Shown here: positions 1 to 8,818 of the stretch, piece by piece
Layout of the letters: each line of letters opens with the position of its first letter
How positions within the stretch are numbered: the first letter of the stretch is position 1
From: Thermococcales archaeon 44_46
GTDB taxonomy: Archaea; Methanobacteriota_B; Thermococci; Thermococcales; Thermococcaceae
Reading direction: 5' to 3'
Assembly: GCA_001507935.1 (NCBI GenBank)
Contig: LGET01000012.1
Span: 1 to 16,059, forward strand
DNA: 16,059 nt
Made by a program: the position numbers and the translations under genes
Notes under the pieces: generated by a model
The model's input: only the letters and a program-made list of their open reading frames with translations
What the model was told of the DNA's origin: nothing
Databases searched by the model: none

Positions 1-118
1 AAATGCGGCTGGAGCAAGTGTGTGATTTCTTGACCCTTCTTTTAAATTTCATTGTTTTAATAAGGGGCAAAGTTCTTCAAGCAATAGTAAATGTTGTATT
101 ATCGTTCTTTGGACAACA

Positions 119-127
119 CTTATATAG
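119..127 (+). promoter_or_regulatory. TATA box of cas6-1
   Basis: CTTATATAG matches the archaeal TATA element. A start of transcription about 25 bp downstream (near 148) would leave a leader of about 25 nt before the ATG at 174, which favours that ATG over the upstream TTG/ATG at 159/162. The rest of 1-118 is AT-rich and shows no gene I can support. Confidence 0.55.
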
Positions 128-149
128 TTCGAAGTCATAAAACTAGTGA

Positions 150-920
<771 letters not shown>

Positions 921-959
921 CGGCGACGTGAAGACCATTTTCAACCACGCTTTAATCGG

Positions 960-987
960 AACACACTGTTGCATGTTAAAGTGTGTT
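960..987. repeat. Inverted repeat after cas6-1
   Basis: Perfect 8-bp arms AACACACT (960-967) and AGTGTGTT (980-987) around a 12-nt loop, 40 bp past the cas6 stop. No T-run follows closely, so it could be an RNA hairpin, a weak terminator or a protein-binding palindrome; the sequence does not decide. Confidence 0.45.
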
Positions 988-1082
988 AGAGAGTGCTCAA
1001 TAATCAATAAACAGATGGGTTAAATGTTAGAATGGTGCTCCAAAATCCCTCAAACCAATGCCTTTCCAGCGAGACTCAGAAC

Positions 1083-1106
1083 AGTGTTTAGATTTTTCTA
1101 AACATT
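1083..1106. promoter_or_regulatory. Inverted repeat upstream of effector operon promoter, candidate operator
   Basis: Arms AGTGTTTAGA (1083-1092) and TCTAAACATT (1097-1106) flank TTTT; nine of ten positions pair canonically and one is G-T. It lies about 35 bp before the candidate TATA box of the csa5 operon, a good position for a transcription factor. The operon encodes a Csa3-type regulator, a family that controls cas promoters in Sulfolobus; linking it to this site is inference. Confidence 0.4.
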
Positions 1107-1133
1107 CTTCTGTTCCTCGTTAAACACAAATAA

Positions 1134-1149
1134 ACGTAAAGCTTAAATT
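1134..1149 (+). promoter_or_regulatory. Promoter (BRE/TATA) of the type I-A effector operon
   Basis: CGTAAAG followed by CTTAAATT resembles an archaeal BRE plus TATA. The predicted transcript start (near 1170) falls just before the GGTGA ribosome-binding site at 1172-1176 and the ATG at 1183, giving a short leader. All genes from csa5 to cas6-2 follow without a gap. Confidence 0.5.
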
Positions 1150-1176
1150 CAGAAGTACTCCACTGTATTATGGTGA

Positions 1177-1535
<359 letters not shown>

Positions 1536-1536
<1 letters not shown>

Positions 1537-2483
1537 TGTTTTTGAGCGTTGGAGTCCGGTTTGAGGCCAACGTCGAGGCCCTCAACATGGTAGAAACTGC
1601 CGGAAACTACGGCAAGCACAGGCGCGTCCCATACCTCGTGGAAGAGGACGGGAAGCTGAAGACCGTCTATGTACCCGCTGTAAGTGGTGAAAGCCTTGGC
1701 CACGCGTACCAGGAGCACCTCGTCAGGGAGTCCCTCTCTATGAGCCTGCCCGTCTGCGACGACTGTCACAGGGGAGAGTTCTACAAGTCCATGAACAAGG
1801 TGCATCTCCAGAAGAAAGTTAATCCAATCCCAGAGGATCCAAAAGAAATCGAAGCGGCTATAGTGAGGGCATGCGTTGTTGAAGATGTTGGTGGTTTCCT
1901 CTATGCTGAGAAGCCGCCGGTTAGAAGGACATCAGCCTTCCAGGTAAGCTACGCGCTTCCGGTGAAGTCCGTTGCACTCTTTGCCACCTCTGAACCCCAG
2001 CTCCACGCCAGGCACGCCCAGATGGACGCGTCGAGCAAGAAGGGCAACGCCTCAGAGCAGATGATATACTACGTCGAAACCGGCACCGCACTTTACGGCT
2101 TCACGTTCAACCTCGACCTCGATGCGATAGGTGTGAGCGCGATAACCTCGGAGCCGATACTCGATGAGGGCGAAATAAAGAAGAGGAGGGAAGCGGCGTT
2201 AAAGGCCCTCTTCAGAATGCTGTCCTCGGGACAGTTCGGGGCCAAGCTCTCGCGCTTCTTCCCGGTCGGCGGCATAACCGAAGTGGCCGTGGCGGTCACG
2301 GAACACCCCTTCGTGGTCACTTCACCTATCTATGACGACTACGTAGAGAAGACTCAGAAGCGCCTGAAGATCCTTGAGAGATTCAAGGAAGGCTACCGCT
2401 TCATAGTCGCCACCGGGGAAAAAGTCCCGGAGGAGGCCTTAGGGGAGGCCATTGACTATCTACACGAGAGGGGAGCCTTCTGA
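1536..2483 (+). CDS. cas7: Cas7 (Csa2/DevR family), Cascade backbone
   Basis: Cas7 subunits form the helical backbone of Cascade that holds the crRNA spacer. The 315-aa protein begins with a RAMP-type strand (LSVGVRFEANVEAL) and has the typical Cas7 segments GNYGKHRRVPYL (about 23-34), VPAVSGESLGHAYQEHL (about 46-62) and VRRTSAFQVSYALP (about 129-142). Residues Cys74 and Cys77 followed by His78 make a CDDCH motif, with Cys112 further on; this might be a metal site or disulfide, not proven. The ATG at 1536 was chosen over GTG 1533 because GGAGGTGA (1521-1528) is ideally spaced from it. The stop at 2481-2483 lies within the ribosome-binding site of cas5a. Confidence 0.95.
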
Positions 2484-2490
2484 GGTGGTC
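2482..2490 (+). promoter_or_regulatory. Ribosome-binding site deciding the cas5a TTG start
   Basis: GAGGTGGTC overlaps the last bases of cas7 and sits 3 nt (core GGTG 6 nt) before TTG 2494. No ATG occurs in frame near here. The same GAGGTGGTC string precedes the cas8a TTG start, which supports both calls. Confidence 0.55.
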
Positions 2491-2493
2491 CCC

Positions 2494-3234
2494 TTGACTT
2501 TATTTTTGAAGGTTCAGCTGAGGCCCACGGGGATAATAGCCCTCCGCTCTCTCCCCCAGAGCAAGATGAGAACCGCCCTTCGCCACGCTCCACCGACAGC
2601 GCTGATAGGAGCAATAGCCTACCCCCTCCTTCACATCAGCGGCGAAAGGGACGAGACGGTCTACGAGAAAAAAACCTACAAAAGCAAGGCAAACTCAGTG
2701 GTGGGCCTCTTCAGGTGGGTCACAATCAAGACCGAAGTTAAACCGAAGCTCTACGGATCTCTGCTAAAAATTAACACCATCTACCGCGGAAATGCTCAAA
2801 CTGCAGTGACTTCGTTTCCTTTTGCCGTAATCTACGGTGAACGGGAAGGCTCACTAACTGCTGCGTACATCATTGACGAGGATGCCCTCTCAGAAAGCCC
2901 ATACACTCAAAGAGACCTGGAAAGAGCCGCATGGGGGATAACCAGGCTGGGCTCAAGGGAGTCGGTTGTCAGCGTCGAGGACGTGGAGGTGGGAAAGACA
3001 GAGGTTCACCAGGCAGAGAAAGTCAGAACAGCGTATGCTTTCCCTTACAAGGGAATCATCGACATCAGGGGTGGGTCTGGAGTTCTTCAGACAGTTGTCG
3101 ACTGGCGCTCAGGAATTGGCGACTACTCCAGCGCCCCAAGAGTTGTGATGTTTTACCCCGAAGGCACCGTTGAAGTCAGCGGGAGGCTGTCGGTTGCAGA
3201 GCTCGGTGGGGAGGTGGTCATCCTTGCTCCTTGA
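2494..3234 (+). CDS. cas5: Cas5a, Cascade subunit capping the crRNA 5' end
   Basis: Cas5 binds the 5' tag of the crRNA and joins Cas8 to the Cas7 backbone. The 246-aa product starts with a RAMP strand LFLKVQLRPTG, followed by the family-typical PPTALIGAIAYPLL segment (about 33-46), then a basic stretch YEKKTYKSK. The start is inferred as TTG 2494 from the ribosome-binding site; GTG 2485 would add three residues, and TTG 2452 is too far inside cas7 to be likely. Its last 11 bases overlap the start of cas8a. Identity is supported by order (after cas7, before cas8a) and by the N-terminal motif. The C-terminal half is less recognisable. Confidence 0.88.
   Translation: MTLFLKVQLRPTGIIALRSLPQSKMRTALRHAPPTALIGAIAYPLLHISGERDETVYEKKTYKSKANSVVGLFRWVTIKTEVKPKLYGSLLKINTIYRGNAQTAVTSFPFAVIYGEREGSLTAAYIIDEDALSESPYTQRDLERAAWGITRLGSRESVVSVEDVEVGKTEVHQAEKVRTAYAFPYKGIIDIRGGSGVLQTVVDWRSGIGDYSSAPRVVMFYPEGTVEVSGRLSVAELGGEVVILAP
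3211..3219 (+). promoter_or_regulatory. Ribosome-binding site deciding the cas8a TTG start
   Basis: GAGGTGGTC lies inside the end of cas5a, 4 nt before TTG 3224 (GGTG core about 7 nt). It repeats exactly the arrangement found before cas5a. Confidence 0.55.
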
Positions 3235-4423
3235 AGCCCTTGAGAGGTACCCCTACGAGGGCCTGACCAGAGAGCTCCTGTCCCTCGGCATGTCGTGGGT
3301 AGTGATGAACGCGGGGCTTGAGCCGGACGAAGAAGAGCTCGCCGATGCCCTTGAGGGGGCACTCACCTCGCTCGCCAGCCGGATAAACGCTCACACGTCC
3401 AAAATGGGCAGAAATGACAGAAGTTCCTTCGACAAGGTTTTGAAAGCCTGGCTTGGTAGGAGTGCCCCTGAAACCTACGGTGAGCTCTTTGAGCTTGTCA
3501 TTAAGGAGACCATAGACCTGCTCCGTGAGGGGAAAATAGACACCGAAGAGTCACTATCTTCGGTAAAAACAGACAAAAACGGGACATACCTTGGGATCGA
3601 GTACAACAGGGAGATGGCAATTTTACCAGCCATAATCAAGCAGCCAGAGTATTACGAGCGCCAGAGCGGCTTTTTAAGCCCGACAACAGGTCAAAAGGGC
3701 CAGATACGCATGGATCCACTGTGGTTCTCGTTTATGGCCCTCGGTTTCTTTACGGGTTTCGCCGGATTCATCGGGGGCAAGTACTACCTGATGACAAAGC
3801 CGGGGATTGAGGGCCTGTGGCCCTATGAAGTGGAGGAGGTCATTGAAAGCGGCATCCTGCCACTGACCGGGGCTGGGGCATCGGGGAGAATTTCCCTGAG
3901 CACGGAGGAGATCTATGAGATGAAGCTGGCGATGAAGCTCGCGGAGGAAGGGAGGACTGTCCCCGAGAAGGTCTACCCCGTTACACTTCACCTGATAAGC
4001 CTCGAGGGGCAAGTTTACACCGAACTCAAGACCGTACAGCTCAGCCTGGGTGAACTGAGCAGCTACATGGCTGAATACGTGAGGAGGATAGAGGCCACCA
4101 GTGTAGGTGGACTGCCCCTTTTGGTGGAGCTTAAGGAGGGTGGTGCCACGGTCAGGAAGTACCCCCTCTGGGCCCTTGTGGACATCGCAGAGAGAGAACT
4201 CCGGACGGGTGTCAACGGCGACGGAGAGATGCTGGCCTACATCTTTGTCAAAGACCTGTACAGGGCAGTTAACAGCGGAAAAAAGGAGCTTATCAGAGAT
4301 GCGGTTTTTAGGCTATTCCGGCAGGGCAGGGCTGTCCTAGAGGGTAGTGGAAGGGCAAGTGGGGAATTCCGGAAGGTCATGAAGGCCTTTATGTGGCGGG
4401 AACACTTGGAGGTACTCCTATGA
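3224..4423 (+). CDS. cas8a: Cas8a (Csa4-like), type I-A Cascade large subunit
   Basis: A 399-aa protein between cas5a and cas3', the position of the type I-A large subunit, which recognises the PAM and helps recruit Cas3. No enzymatic motif is visible, as expected. A Gly/Phe-rich hydrophobic stretch (about residues 166-186, LWFSFMALGFFTGFAGFIGG) stands out and is probably a buried core rather than a membrane helix, since the neighbours are soluble complex parts. The start TTG 3224 is inferred from the strong ribosome-binding site; there is no ATG in frame before Met residue 23. Its stop overlaps the cas3' start as ATGA. Family assignment depends on order and length; Cas8 proteins are poorly conserved. 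Confidence 0.82.
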   Translation: MLLEALERYPYEGLTRELLSLGMSWVVMNAGLEPDEEELADALEGALTSLASRINAHTSKMGRNDRSSFDKVLKAWLGRSAPETYGELFELVIKETIDLLREGKIDTEESLSSVKTDKNGTYLGIEYNREMAILPAIIKQPEYYERQSGFLSPTTGQKGQIRMDPLWFSFMALGFFTGFAGFIGGKYYLMTKPGIEGLWPYEVEEVIESGILPLTGAGASGRISLSTEEIYEMKLAMKLAEEGRTVPEKVYPVTLHLISLEGQVYTELKTVQLSLGELSSYMAEYVRRIEATSVGGLPLLVELKEGGATVRKYPLWALVDIAERELRTGVNGDGEMLAYIFVKDLYRAVNSGKKELIRDAVFRLFRQGRAVLEGSGRASGEFRKVMKAFMWREHLEVLL

Positions 4424-6009
4424 AAGCCTTTGAAGAGGCACTCCAAAAGCTCGCAGAGGCGAAGGGCTTTAGGCCGGAACCCAGACCGCTGCTGGAGCAG
4501 GCCTTTCGTTTTATCACCACTTCCGACAAGCCCTCTTTTTTAATCCTTCAAGCTCCGACCGGCTATGGAAAGACCCTCCTCAGCTTCGCTTTGGCTGTCC
4601 ACTCACTTTATGATGCATCCATCTTCGACAGGGTCATCCACGTCCTCCCAATGCGCTCCATAATCGAAGACATCCAGAAAACTGCCGAGGAAGCCTTTAG
4701 GTTCTCTAGGACTAAAATGATGGGCTCAAGCGGCGAGTTCCTCCACCTTTTTCCCCTCAACATAACGACCGCCGATACTTTCACGTGGGATCTGCTGAAG
4801 CTCAACACGAAGAAGTGGCACAGGGTTAAAGCCGGTCTGGAGTTCGGCTACGATTATCTTACCCAGGCGTCAATACTGACATCGCTGGTCATTTTGGACG
4901 AGGCTCACTTTCTTGTGGAGGACAAATCTATGGTTACGGCGTTTCTTTCCGTCGTCGAGTTCCTAACGTCCCAGAGAGTCCCGGTTGTAGTCATGACCGC
5001 CACCCTTTCCGAGGCCCACAGGAAGATCTTTGAGAAATATGCAAACAAAAACGGCTACGAATTCCGTGTCCTAACCCCCCAAAATGGCGACCCGTTCATT
5101 GAGAGGGAGCTGAAGAAGGAGATCGAAATTGAGTTTAAAACCGGGAATCCACTGGAGTTCATAGAACCCGGTAAAAGAAACGCGGTCATAGTGAACTCTG
5201 TTAAACGGGCGGTGGAGCTGTACGACGAAGTCCTGAAAAGTCCCGGTTTCTGGCCCGACAGGGAGAAGGTGCTCCTAATCCACGGTAGAATGACTCCAAG
5301 CCACAAGCGGAAGCTTATCGAGCAGTTGAGAAAATGGAAAAACGAGGAGTTTCTCCTCATTGGGACGCAGGCGGTTGAGGCCGGCGTGGATTTCTCGGTC
5401 GATGTCATGGTAACTGACAGGGCGCCCATAAACGCTCTTCTCCAGCGCTTTGGAAGGGTTGCCCGCTATGGTGGCGAGAGGAAGGCGAGGATAATAGTCC
5501 TCGAAGATGCTCCCCAGGGGCCTTACCCTGAAGATAAGGTGGAAAAGACCGTGAAACTGATGAAGGAAACAAAAATCCTGCCAAGGGTGCCCGAGACGTA
5601 TCAGAGTATAGTCACGGAGGTTCACGGGTCAAAACCAAGCTCAATCAACAAAAACGTCAACAGGGAGCTCAAGAGGGAACTGCTCAAGCTTATGGCAGAC
5701 CCAACTAAAAGAGCAACCCTCGTCTTGGACACTATAGAAAGCCTGACTGCCGGAGGAGTCTCCGTTATGCGTGGCTTCCTGATCCCTCTGCTGGTGGGGG
5801 ATGAAACCGTGCTGATAAGCCCCCGCAAGCTTATGGAGCTGTATTCTAGAGGAGAGGTGAGGGTCGTCAGGGTTAGTGGGCAGAGGGAAGAAGAGCTGCA
5901 AGTACGTGGTCTGAACGATGCGTACAGTGTGGCGAAGTCCATAGCACTCGGAAAGGACATCGAAGTAATATTTACTGGCCAGTACGACATGGAGCGTGGT
6001 ATTCCATGA
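4420..6009 (+). CDS. cas3: Cas3' helicase (superfamily 2), separate from HD domain
   Basis: This ATP-dependent helicase unwinds target DNA after Cascade binding. The 529-aa protein has a full set of SF2 motifs: Walker A APTGYGKT (45-52), DEAH box LDEAHF (159-164), motif III TAT (193-195), IHGRMT (287-292), GTQAVEAGVDFS (315-326) and motif VI QRFGRVARYG (342-351). No HD domain is fused; that activity is in the next gene, which is a hallmark of type I-A. The start ATG 4420 overlaps the cas8a stop (ATGA) and has GGAGGT 6 nt upstream; an in-frame GTG at 4393 would lie inside cas8a and is unlikely. Its stop overlaps the cas3'' start as ATGA. Confidence 0.97.
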   Translation: MKAFEEALQKLAEAKGFRPEPRPLLEQAFRFITTSDKPSFLILQAPTGYGKTLLSFALAVHSLYDASIFDRVIHVLPMRSIIEDIQKTAEEAFRFSRTKMMGSSGEFLHLFPLNITTADTFTWDLLKLNTKKWHRVKAGLEFGYDYLTQASILTSLVILDEAHFLVEDKSMVTAFLSVVEFLTSQRVPVVVMTATLSEAHRKIFEKYANKNGYEFRVLTPQNGDPFIERELKKEIEIEFKTGNPLEFIEPGKRNAVIVNSVKRAVELYDEVLKSPGFWPDREKVLLIHGRMTPSHKRKLIEQLRKWKNEEFLLIGTQAVEAGVDFSVDVMVTDRAPINALLQRFGRVARYGGERKARIIVLEDAPQGPYPEDKVEKTVKLMKETKILPRVPETYQSIVTEVHGSKPSSINKNVNRELKRELLKLMADPTKRATLVLDTIESLTAGGVSVMRGFLIPLLVGDETVLISPRKLMELYSRGEVRVVRVSGQREEELQVRGLNDAYSVAKSIALGKDIEVIFTGQYDMERGIP

Positions 6010-6671
6010 CCCCGTGTGCGTTTTTCGATGGGGGAATCTGTATTGAGACCATGGAAGCGCACATCACAAAAGGCCTCGAACTCATAGAGGGCCTCTACAT
6101 CTCGCGGAACTACGGGAAGTTCTTAGGGAAGCTCCTTGGGATTGCCAAGGACGAAGCTGACGAACTTCTCAAAAAGTCCTATGTCATCCATGATGTAGGG
6201 AAGTGCCTCGAAGAATTTCAGCAGAGAAGGGCAGGATTTAAGTTCCACGAGTTTTATTCGGCACTCGTTGCAAGGGAGGTCTTCAAAAAGTTCGGGGACG
6301 CTGGTGACGTCGCCACGGTTGCTGTATTCCTCCACCACCACAACTGGATACGAGGAAAGAGTCCCGAAAGGCCGAAAAACCTTACCCTCAGCAGTGAATG
6401 CGTCGCCTTCATCGAAGAATTCCTCGGTGAGAAAGTCCCGCAAAGCGTCCCCTGGGTTGACCCCAAAAAGGAGTTTTATCCCTACGTTGAGAGAGTTTTG
6501 GGGAGCAACCTCAGAGCTGTTTATGCGCTCCTTCTTCCGATAGCTATGGCAGATAACTACGCCGCTCACTGTAACAGAAAAGGAAAGGCCAGTTCCCTGT
6601 CGGGGGAGCTTTTTGAAGCCCTTGACGTTAGGGGGTGGGACGTTGCTGGTTATATTTCCCGTGGGCTTTGA
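6006..6671 (+). CDS. cas3HD: Cas3'' HD nuclease
   Basis: A 221-aa HD-family metal-dependent nuclease that degrades the DNA strand displaced by Cas3'. Visible metal ligands are His19, the His62-Asp63 pair in VIHDVGK, His81, His110-112 and Asp183 in MADNYA, in the order expected for Cas3 HD domains. The ATG overlaps the cas3' stop (ATGA). ATG 6051 (MEAHITKG) is an internal alternative that would still keep every ligand. In type I-A this protein works with Cas3' as a split Cas3 and may be part of the effector complex. Its last 29 bases overlap the proposed csa3 start. Confidence 0.95.
   Translation: MTPCAFFDGGICIETMEAHITKGLELIEGLYISRNYGKFLGKLLGIAKDEADELLKKSYVIHDVGKCLEEFQQRRAGFKFHEFYSALVAREVFKKFGDAGDVATVAVFLHHHNWIRGKSPERPKNLTLSSECVAFIEEFLGEKVPQSVPWVDPKKEFYPYVERVLGSNLRAVYALLLPIAMADNYAAHCNRKGKASSLSGELFEALDVRGWDVAGYISRGL
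6631..6638 (+). promoter_or_regulatory. Ribosome-binding site deciding the csa3 TTG start
   Basis: GGGGGTGG lies inside the end of cas3'', 4 nt before TTG 6643. The N-terminus that follows, LVIFPVGFDEKFIIRAL, is the typical first strand and helix of Csa3, so translation should begin here rather than at TTG 6613 or 6622. Confidence 0.5.
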
Positions 6672-7320
6672 TGAGAAGTTCATCATAAGGGCTCTGGTCC
6701 GAAAAAGGGAGGGCGTGGACGGGCTTGGCCCTGGTGATAGGCTCCTTGCTGTAGTTCCCGAGGGATATGGGAAGGAGGAGAGAGCAGTCAATGCCATAAA
6801 TTCGATTAAGGCCATAGCTTCACCCATAACTGGGGAGGACAACGTCAAAATCCTCGAAGTGCCGCCTGACGGTGAGGATATGGTTCTAAAGATAGCGCAG
6901 GCCGTCAGGGAGAACCTAACCACCGACCGCATTGTCCTGGCAGTCCTCTCCGGCGGAATGAGGCCTATCTTGGTCTCTACCCTTCTTGCCCTCCTGAGCG
7001 TCAGGGATGCTAGGGTGATCGTTGAGAGCGACTTTGAGAACCTTAGCGGACACATCTCCCTTGAACTCGGGGCGTTTCTGGCACCCCCCAAGAGGAGGTG
7101 GGTAATGATACTTTGTGGTCTTCTCAAAGGATGGAGCGTAAGAAAGATTGCCGAGGATCTTGGGGTTTCGCCCGCTACCATCAGCAACGAGCTAAAGGGC
7201 ATCCTGAGGTACAACCTTGCAAGAGCTGTTACACCCAACGACAGGACTCCGAAATATGCTGTTACGGAGGCGGGAAAGCTCTATCTGCGGCTCTGGGGGG
7301 AAGGATGCCATGAGACTTAG
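6643..7320 (+). CDS. csa3: Csa3, CARF-domain HTH transcription regulator
   Basis: Csa3 proteins control cas genes in type I-A systems; the CARF domain is thought to sense a cyclic oligoadenylate or similar nucleotide. The 225-aa product has an N-terminal Rossmann-like CARF domain (about 1-145) with the loop LSGGMR (102-107), which is the usual ligand-binding motif. It also has a C-terminal winged helix-turn-helix (about 151-215) with SVRKIAEDLGVSPATISNELK as recognition region. The start is taken as TTG 6643. It sits inside the effector operon, so it probably autoregulates; candidate operators are the inverted repeats at 1083-1106 and 8488-8506. Its end overlaps cas6-2 by 11 bp. Confidence 0.9.
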   Translation: MLVIFPVGFDEKFIIRALVRKREGVDGLGPGDRLLAVVPEGYGKEERAVNAINSIKAIASPITGEDNVKILEVPPDGEDMVLKIAQAVRENLTTDRIVLAVLSGGMRPILVSTLLALLSVRDARVIVESDFENLSGHISLELGAFLAPPKRRWVMILCGLLKGWSVRKIAEDLGVSPATISNELKGILRYNLARAVTPNDRTPKYAVTEAGKLYLRLWGEGCHET

Positions 7321-8095
7321 CATCACCCTCCACTTCGAAAGGCCCTTCATCATCCCCTACAACTACCCCCACTATCTCTACTCGTTCCTGCTCAACGCCA
7401 TCAGACTATCTGACGAAGACGTGGCCAGGAGAGTCCACAACAATAAGAGAGATGTCAAGTTCGTGGCCTCTAGGTTTCAGCCGGAGGGGAGGGCGGAGAA
7501 AGTTGAGAACGGCCTCCTCGTTGAGTCCGGAGCTGTGAAGCTCCACGTCGCCTCCACGGAAACAGCCTTGCTGAGGGCCCTCATTGATGGTCTTGGTCGC
7601 GGAAGGGAGAGGCTCCATGTAATGGGCAAGAGGCTTCTCCACTGCGAGCTGGAGCTTGATGAAACGCCCGAACACCTCTCAGGGAAGCGCTTTAGGACGC
7701 TTTCCCCTGTCAACGTCTATTACAACAACCCACCAAACGGCTTTAAACAATGGGATCTTTCTCCAGTTGGTCAACCTAACAGTCCCTTTAAGAACGAGCC
7801 CGAAATATGGAAGAGGCTCGTGTTTGAGAATCTGAAGTCTAAGTACTTAATGGTTTATGGGGAACCCTACAATGGCGACTTTGATATCAAAGTTCTCACA
7901 AAGAACCCAAAGAGCAAGAGATTTTTCATAAAGAGGGATGAAAAAACTGGGAAACCGATCTACACCCAGGCATGGGAGTTTGATTTTAAGATGTGGGGGG
8001 AGGAAAAGCTCCTTCGCGTTGCCTACGACCTCGGTTTAGGAATGCGAAATCCGCACGGGTTTGGAATGATAGAAATAGAAAAGAGGCTTAGATAA
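7310..8095 (+). CDS. cas6: Cas6-family protein, copy 2 (divergent)
   Basis: The 261-aa protein is a second Cas6: two RAMP halves, the segment RTLSPVNVYY (aligned with TLSPIAV in copy 1), QAWEFDFKMWGEEKLLRVAYDLG and the C-terminal glycine-rich loop GLGMRNPHGFGM. Aligned by eye with copy 1, His43 matches catalytic His44 and a lysine lies nearby, but the Tyr29 position appears to be Leu28. It may therefore be a slow or non-cleaving Cas6, as known for non-catalytic Pyrococcus homologues, or use a different residue. ATG 7310 overlaps csa3 by 11 bp and has GGGGGGAAGGA upstream. It is the last gene of the operon and converges on cas2 with an 8-bp overlap. Confidence 0.92.
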   Translation: MRLSITLHFERPFIIPYNYPHYLYSFLLNAIRLSDEDVARRVHNNKRDVKFVASRFQPEGRAEKVENGLLVESGAVKLHVASTETALLRALIDGLGRGRERLHVMGKRLLHCELELDETPEHLSGKRFRTLSPVNVYYNNPPNGFKQWDLSPVGQPNSPFKNEPEIWKRLVFENLKSKYLMVYGEPYNGDFDIKVLTKNPKSKRFFIKRDEKTGKPIYTQAWEFDFKMWGEEKLLRVAYDLGLGMRNPHGFGMIEIEKRLR

Positions 8096-8345
8096 TGTCA
8101 TCCAATGGATTCTTCTCTATCCCAATTGTTTCTCTTTTCGGCATTGAGCGGAGTTTGTAAATAACGATAGAATCCTCATCTTCGTCTATTAGCTCTTTTA
8201 TCCCGGCTTTTATTCGTTCGAACTCTGCGAGTGTTATCTCACCCTCAAAAACGCTGTTCTGAACCCAGTGGAGGTACTGCCTGAGGAACTTCTTAACCTT
8301 GTTAACCCTATCAACGGCCACATCATATACAATAACCACGTACAT
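8088..8345 (-). CDS. cas2: Cas2, spacer-acquisition protein
   Basis: Cas2 dimers bridge two Cas1 dimers in the spacer integration complex. The 85-aa ferredoxin-fold protein shows MYVVIVYDV with Asp8, then RVNKVKKFLRQYLHWVQNSVFEGEIT, all standard. Length is normal. An ORF extension to ATG 8420 would add 25 residues, but the canonical N-terminus and the GGTGA 6 nt upstream fix the start at 8345. It is alone: no cas1 or cas4 lies in the window, so partners must be encoded elsewhere. It is transcribed away from the leader and against the effector operon, overlapping the cas6-2 end by 8 bp. Confidence 0.95.
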   Translation of the reverse strand: MYVVIVYDVAVDRVNKVKKFLRQYLHWVQNSVFEGEITLAEFERIKAGIKELIDEDEDSIVIYKLRSMPKRETIGIEKNPLDDII

Positions 8346-8376
8346 GGCTTCACCGATATAGACTTTGGGCAGACTC

Positions 8377-8385
8377 TCTTTTATG
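8377..8385 (-). promoter_or_regulatory. Candidate TATA box of cas2
   Basis: On the minus strand this reads as ATAAAAG preceded by an A-run, about 35 bp before the cas2 ATG, so a very short leader is predicted. A second candidate, GTTATAAAAG at 8463-8472, would give a leader of about 100 nt. The sequence cannot decide between them. Confidence 0.35.
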
Positions 8386-8487
8386 TTTTTTGGAACCCTA
8401 TCACGTTGAGAGAGCGTCATTTTTAATTTGTCCTTCTTGGAGAGAATTAAATGAAAAACTACCTTTTATAACGGCTTTGGAAGTCTT

Positions 8488-8506
8488 TAGTAACTAAAAG
8501 TTACTA
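8488..8506. promoter_or_regulatory. Perfect inverted repeat in leader, candidate operator
   Basis: TAGTAACT and AGTTACTA form perfect 8-bp arms around AAA. The site lies just beyond the distal cas2 promoter candidate and at the outer end of the leader. It also contains TTTAG-TAA-CTAAA, sharing half-site words with the inverted repeat at 1083-1106. Binding by Csa3 is a guess. Confidence 0.4.
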
Positions 8507-8577
8507 TCAGACAAGGAGTTACAGGTTTTTGAGAGTTTTGTAACGAAATTTTTTCGAAATTTTGAAGAGAGCCGTCT

Positions 8578-8598
8578 GAGAGCTCTTTGAGTACTCTC
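8578..8598. repeat. Imperfect hairpin in leader
   Basis: GAGAGCTC (8578-8585) pairs with GAG-TA-CTCTC (8589-8598) around TTT, with a 2-nt bulge. A flanking copy of GAGAG lies at 8567-8571. Function is unknown; it may bend or mark the leader for integration proteins. Confidence 0.35.
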
Positions 8599-8750
8599 TC
8601 CTCATGGAAATTTGACCTTTTAGTGTTTAGTAGCATTATAGTTCCTTAAATCTAATTTAGGCTTTTGTTTTTGTTCTGGAAGTCTCGTGAACAGGAATGA
8701 ACATTAGAAATTCTGGGAGTTTTGGAGGGTTTGAGCAGTTTTATCTCTCC

Positions 8751-8765
8751 ATTCCATGGTGGAAT
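8751..8765. repeat. Short inverted repeat in leader
   Basis: ATTCCA and TGGAAT flank TGG, about 40 bp before the array promoter. It is short enough to be chance. Confidence 0.25.
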
Positions 8766-8801
8766 TGCAGACTTCTGGAGGCGTTGTTATTACCCCTTCA
8801 T

Positions 8802-8818
8802 CGAAAGCCTTAAATATT
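8802..8818 (+). promoter_or_regulatory. BRE/TATA promoter of the CRISPR array
   Basis: CGAAA (8802-8806) followed by CTTAAATATT (8809-8818) is a good archaeal BRE-TATA pair. Transcription should start near 8840, about 28 bp before the first repeat, as reported for other Thermococcales arrays. Confidence 0.7.

Noticed and set aside
1..52. Possible minus-strand gene start (ATG at 52) leaving the window
   Set aside because: Only 17 codons are visible and none is recognisable; no clear promoter or ribosome-binding site.
3..140. 45-codon plus-strand ORF before cas6
   Set aside because: Runs through the cas6 TATA box and has no ribosome-binding site. The first bases may contain the tail of an upstream gene (frame 1 stops at 31-33) but it is too short to identify.
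6123..7238. 371-aa minus-strand ORF opposite cas3'' and csa3
   Set aside because: Serine/leucine-rich shadow of two well-identified genes on the plus strand; no promoter or ribosome-binding site.
8346..8420. Longer Cas2 starting at ATG 8420
   Set aside because: Cas2 proteins start with the strand MYVVIVYDV; the extra 25 residues have no family counterpart and GGTGA precedes ATG 8345.
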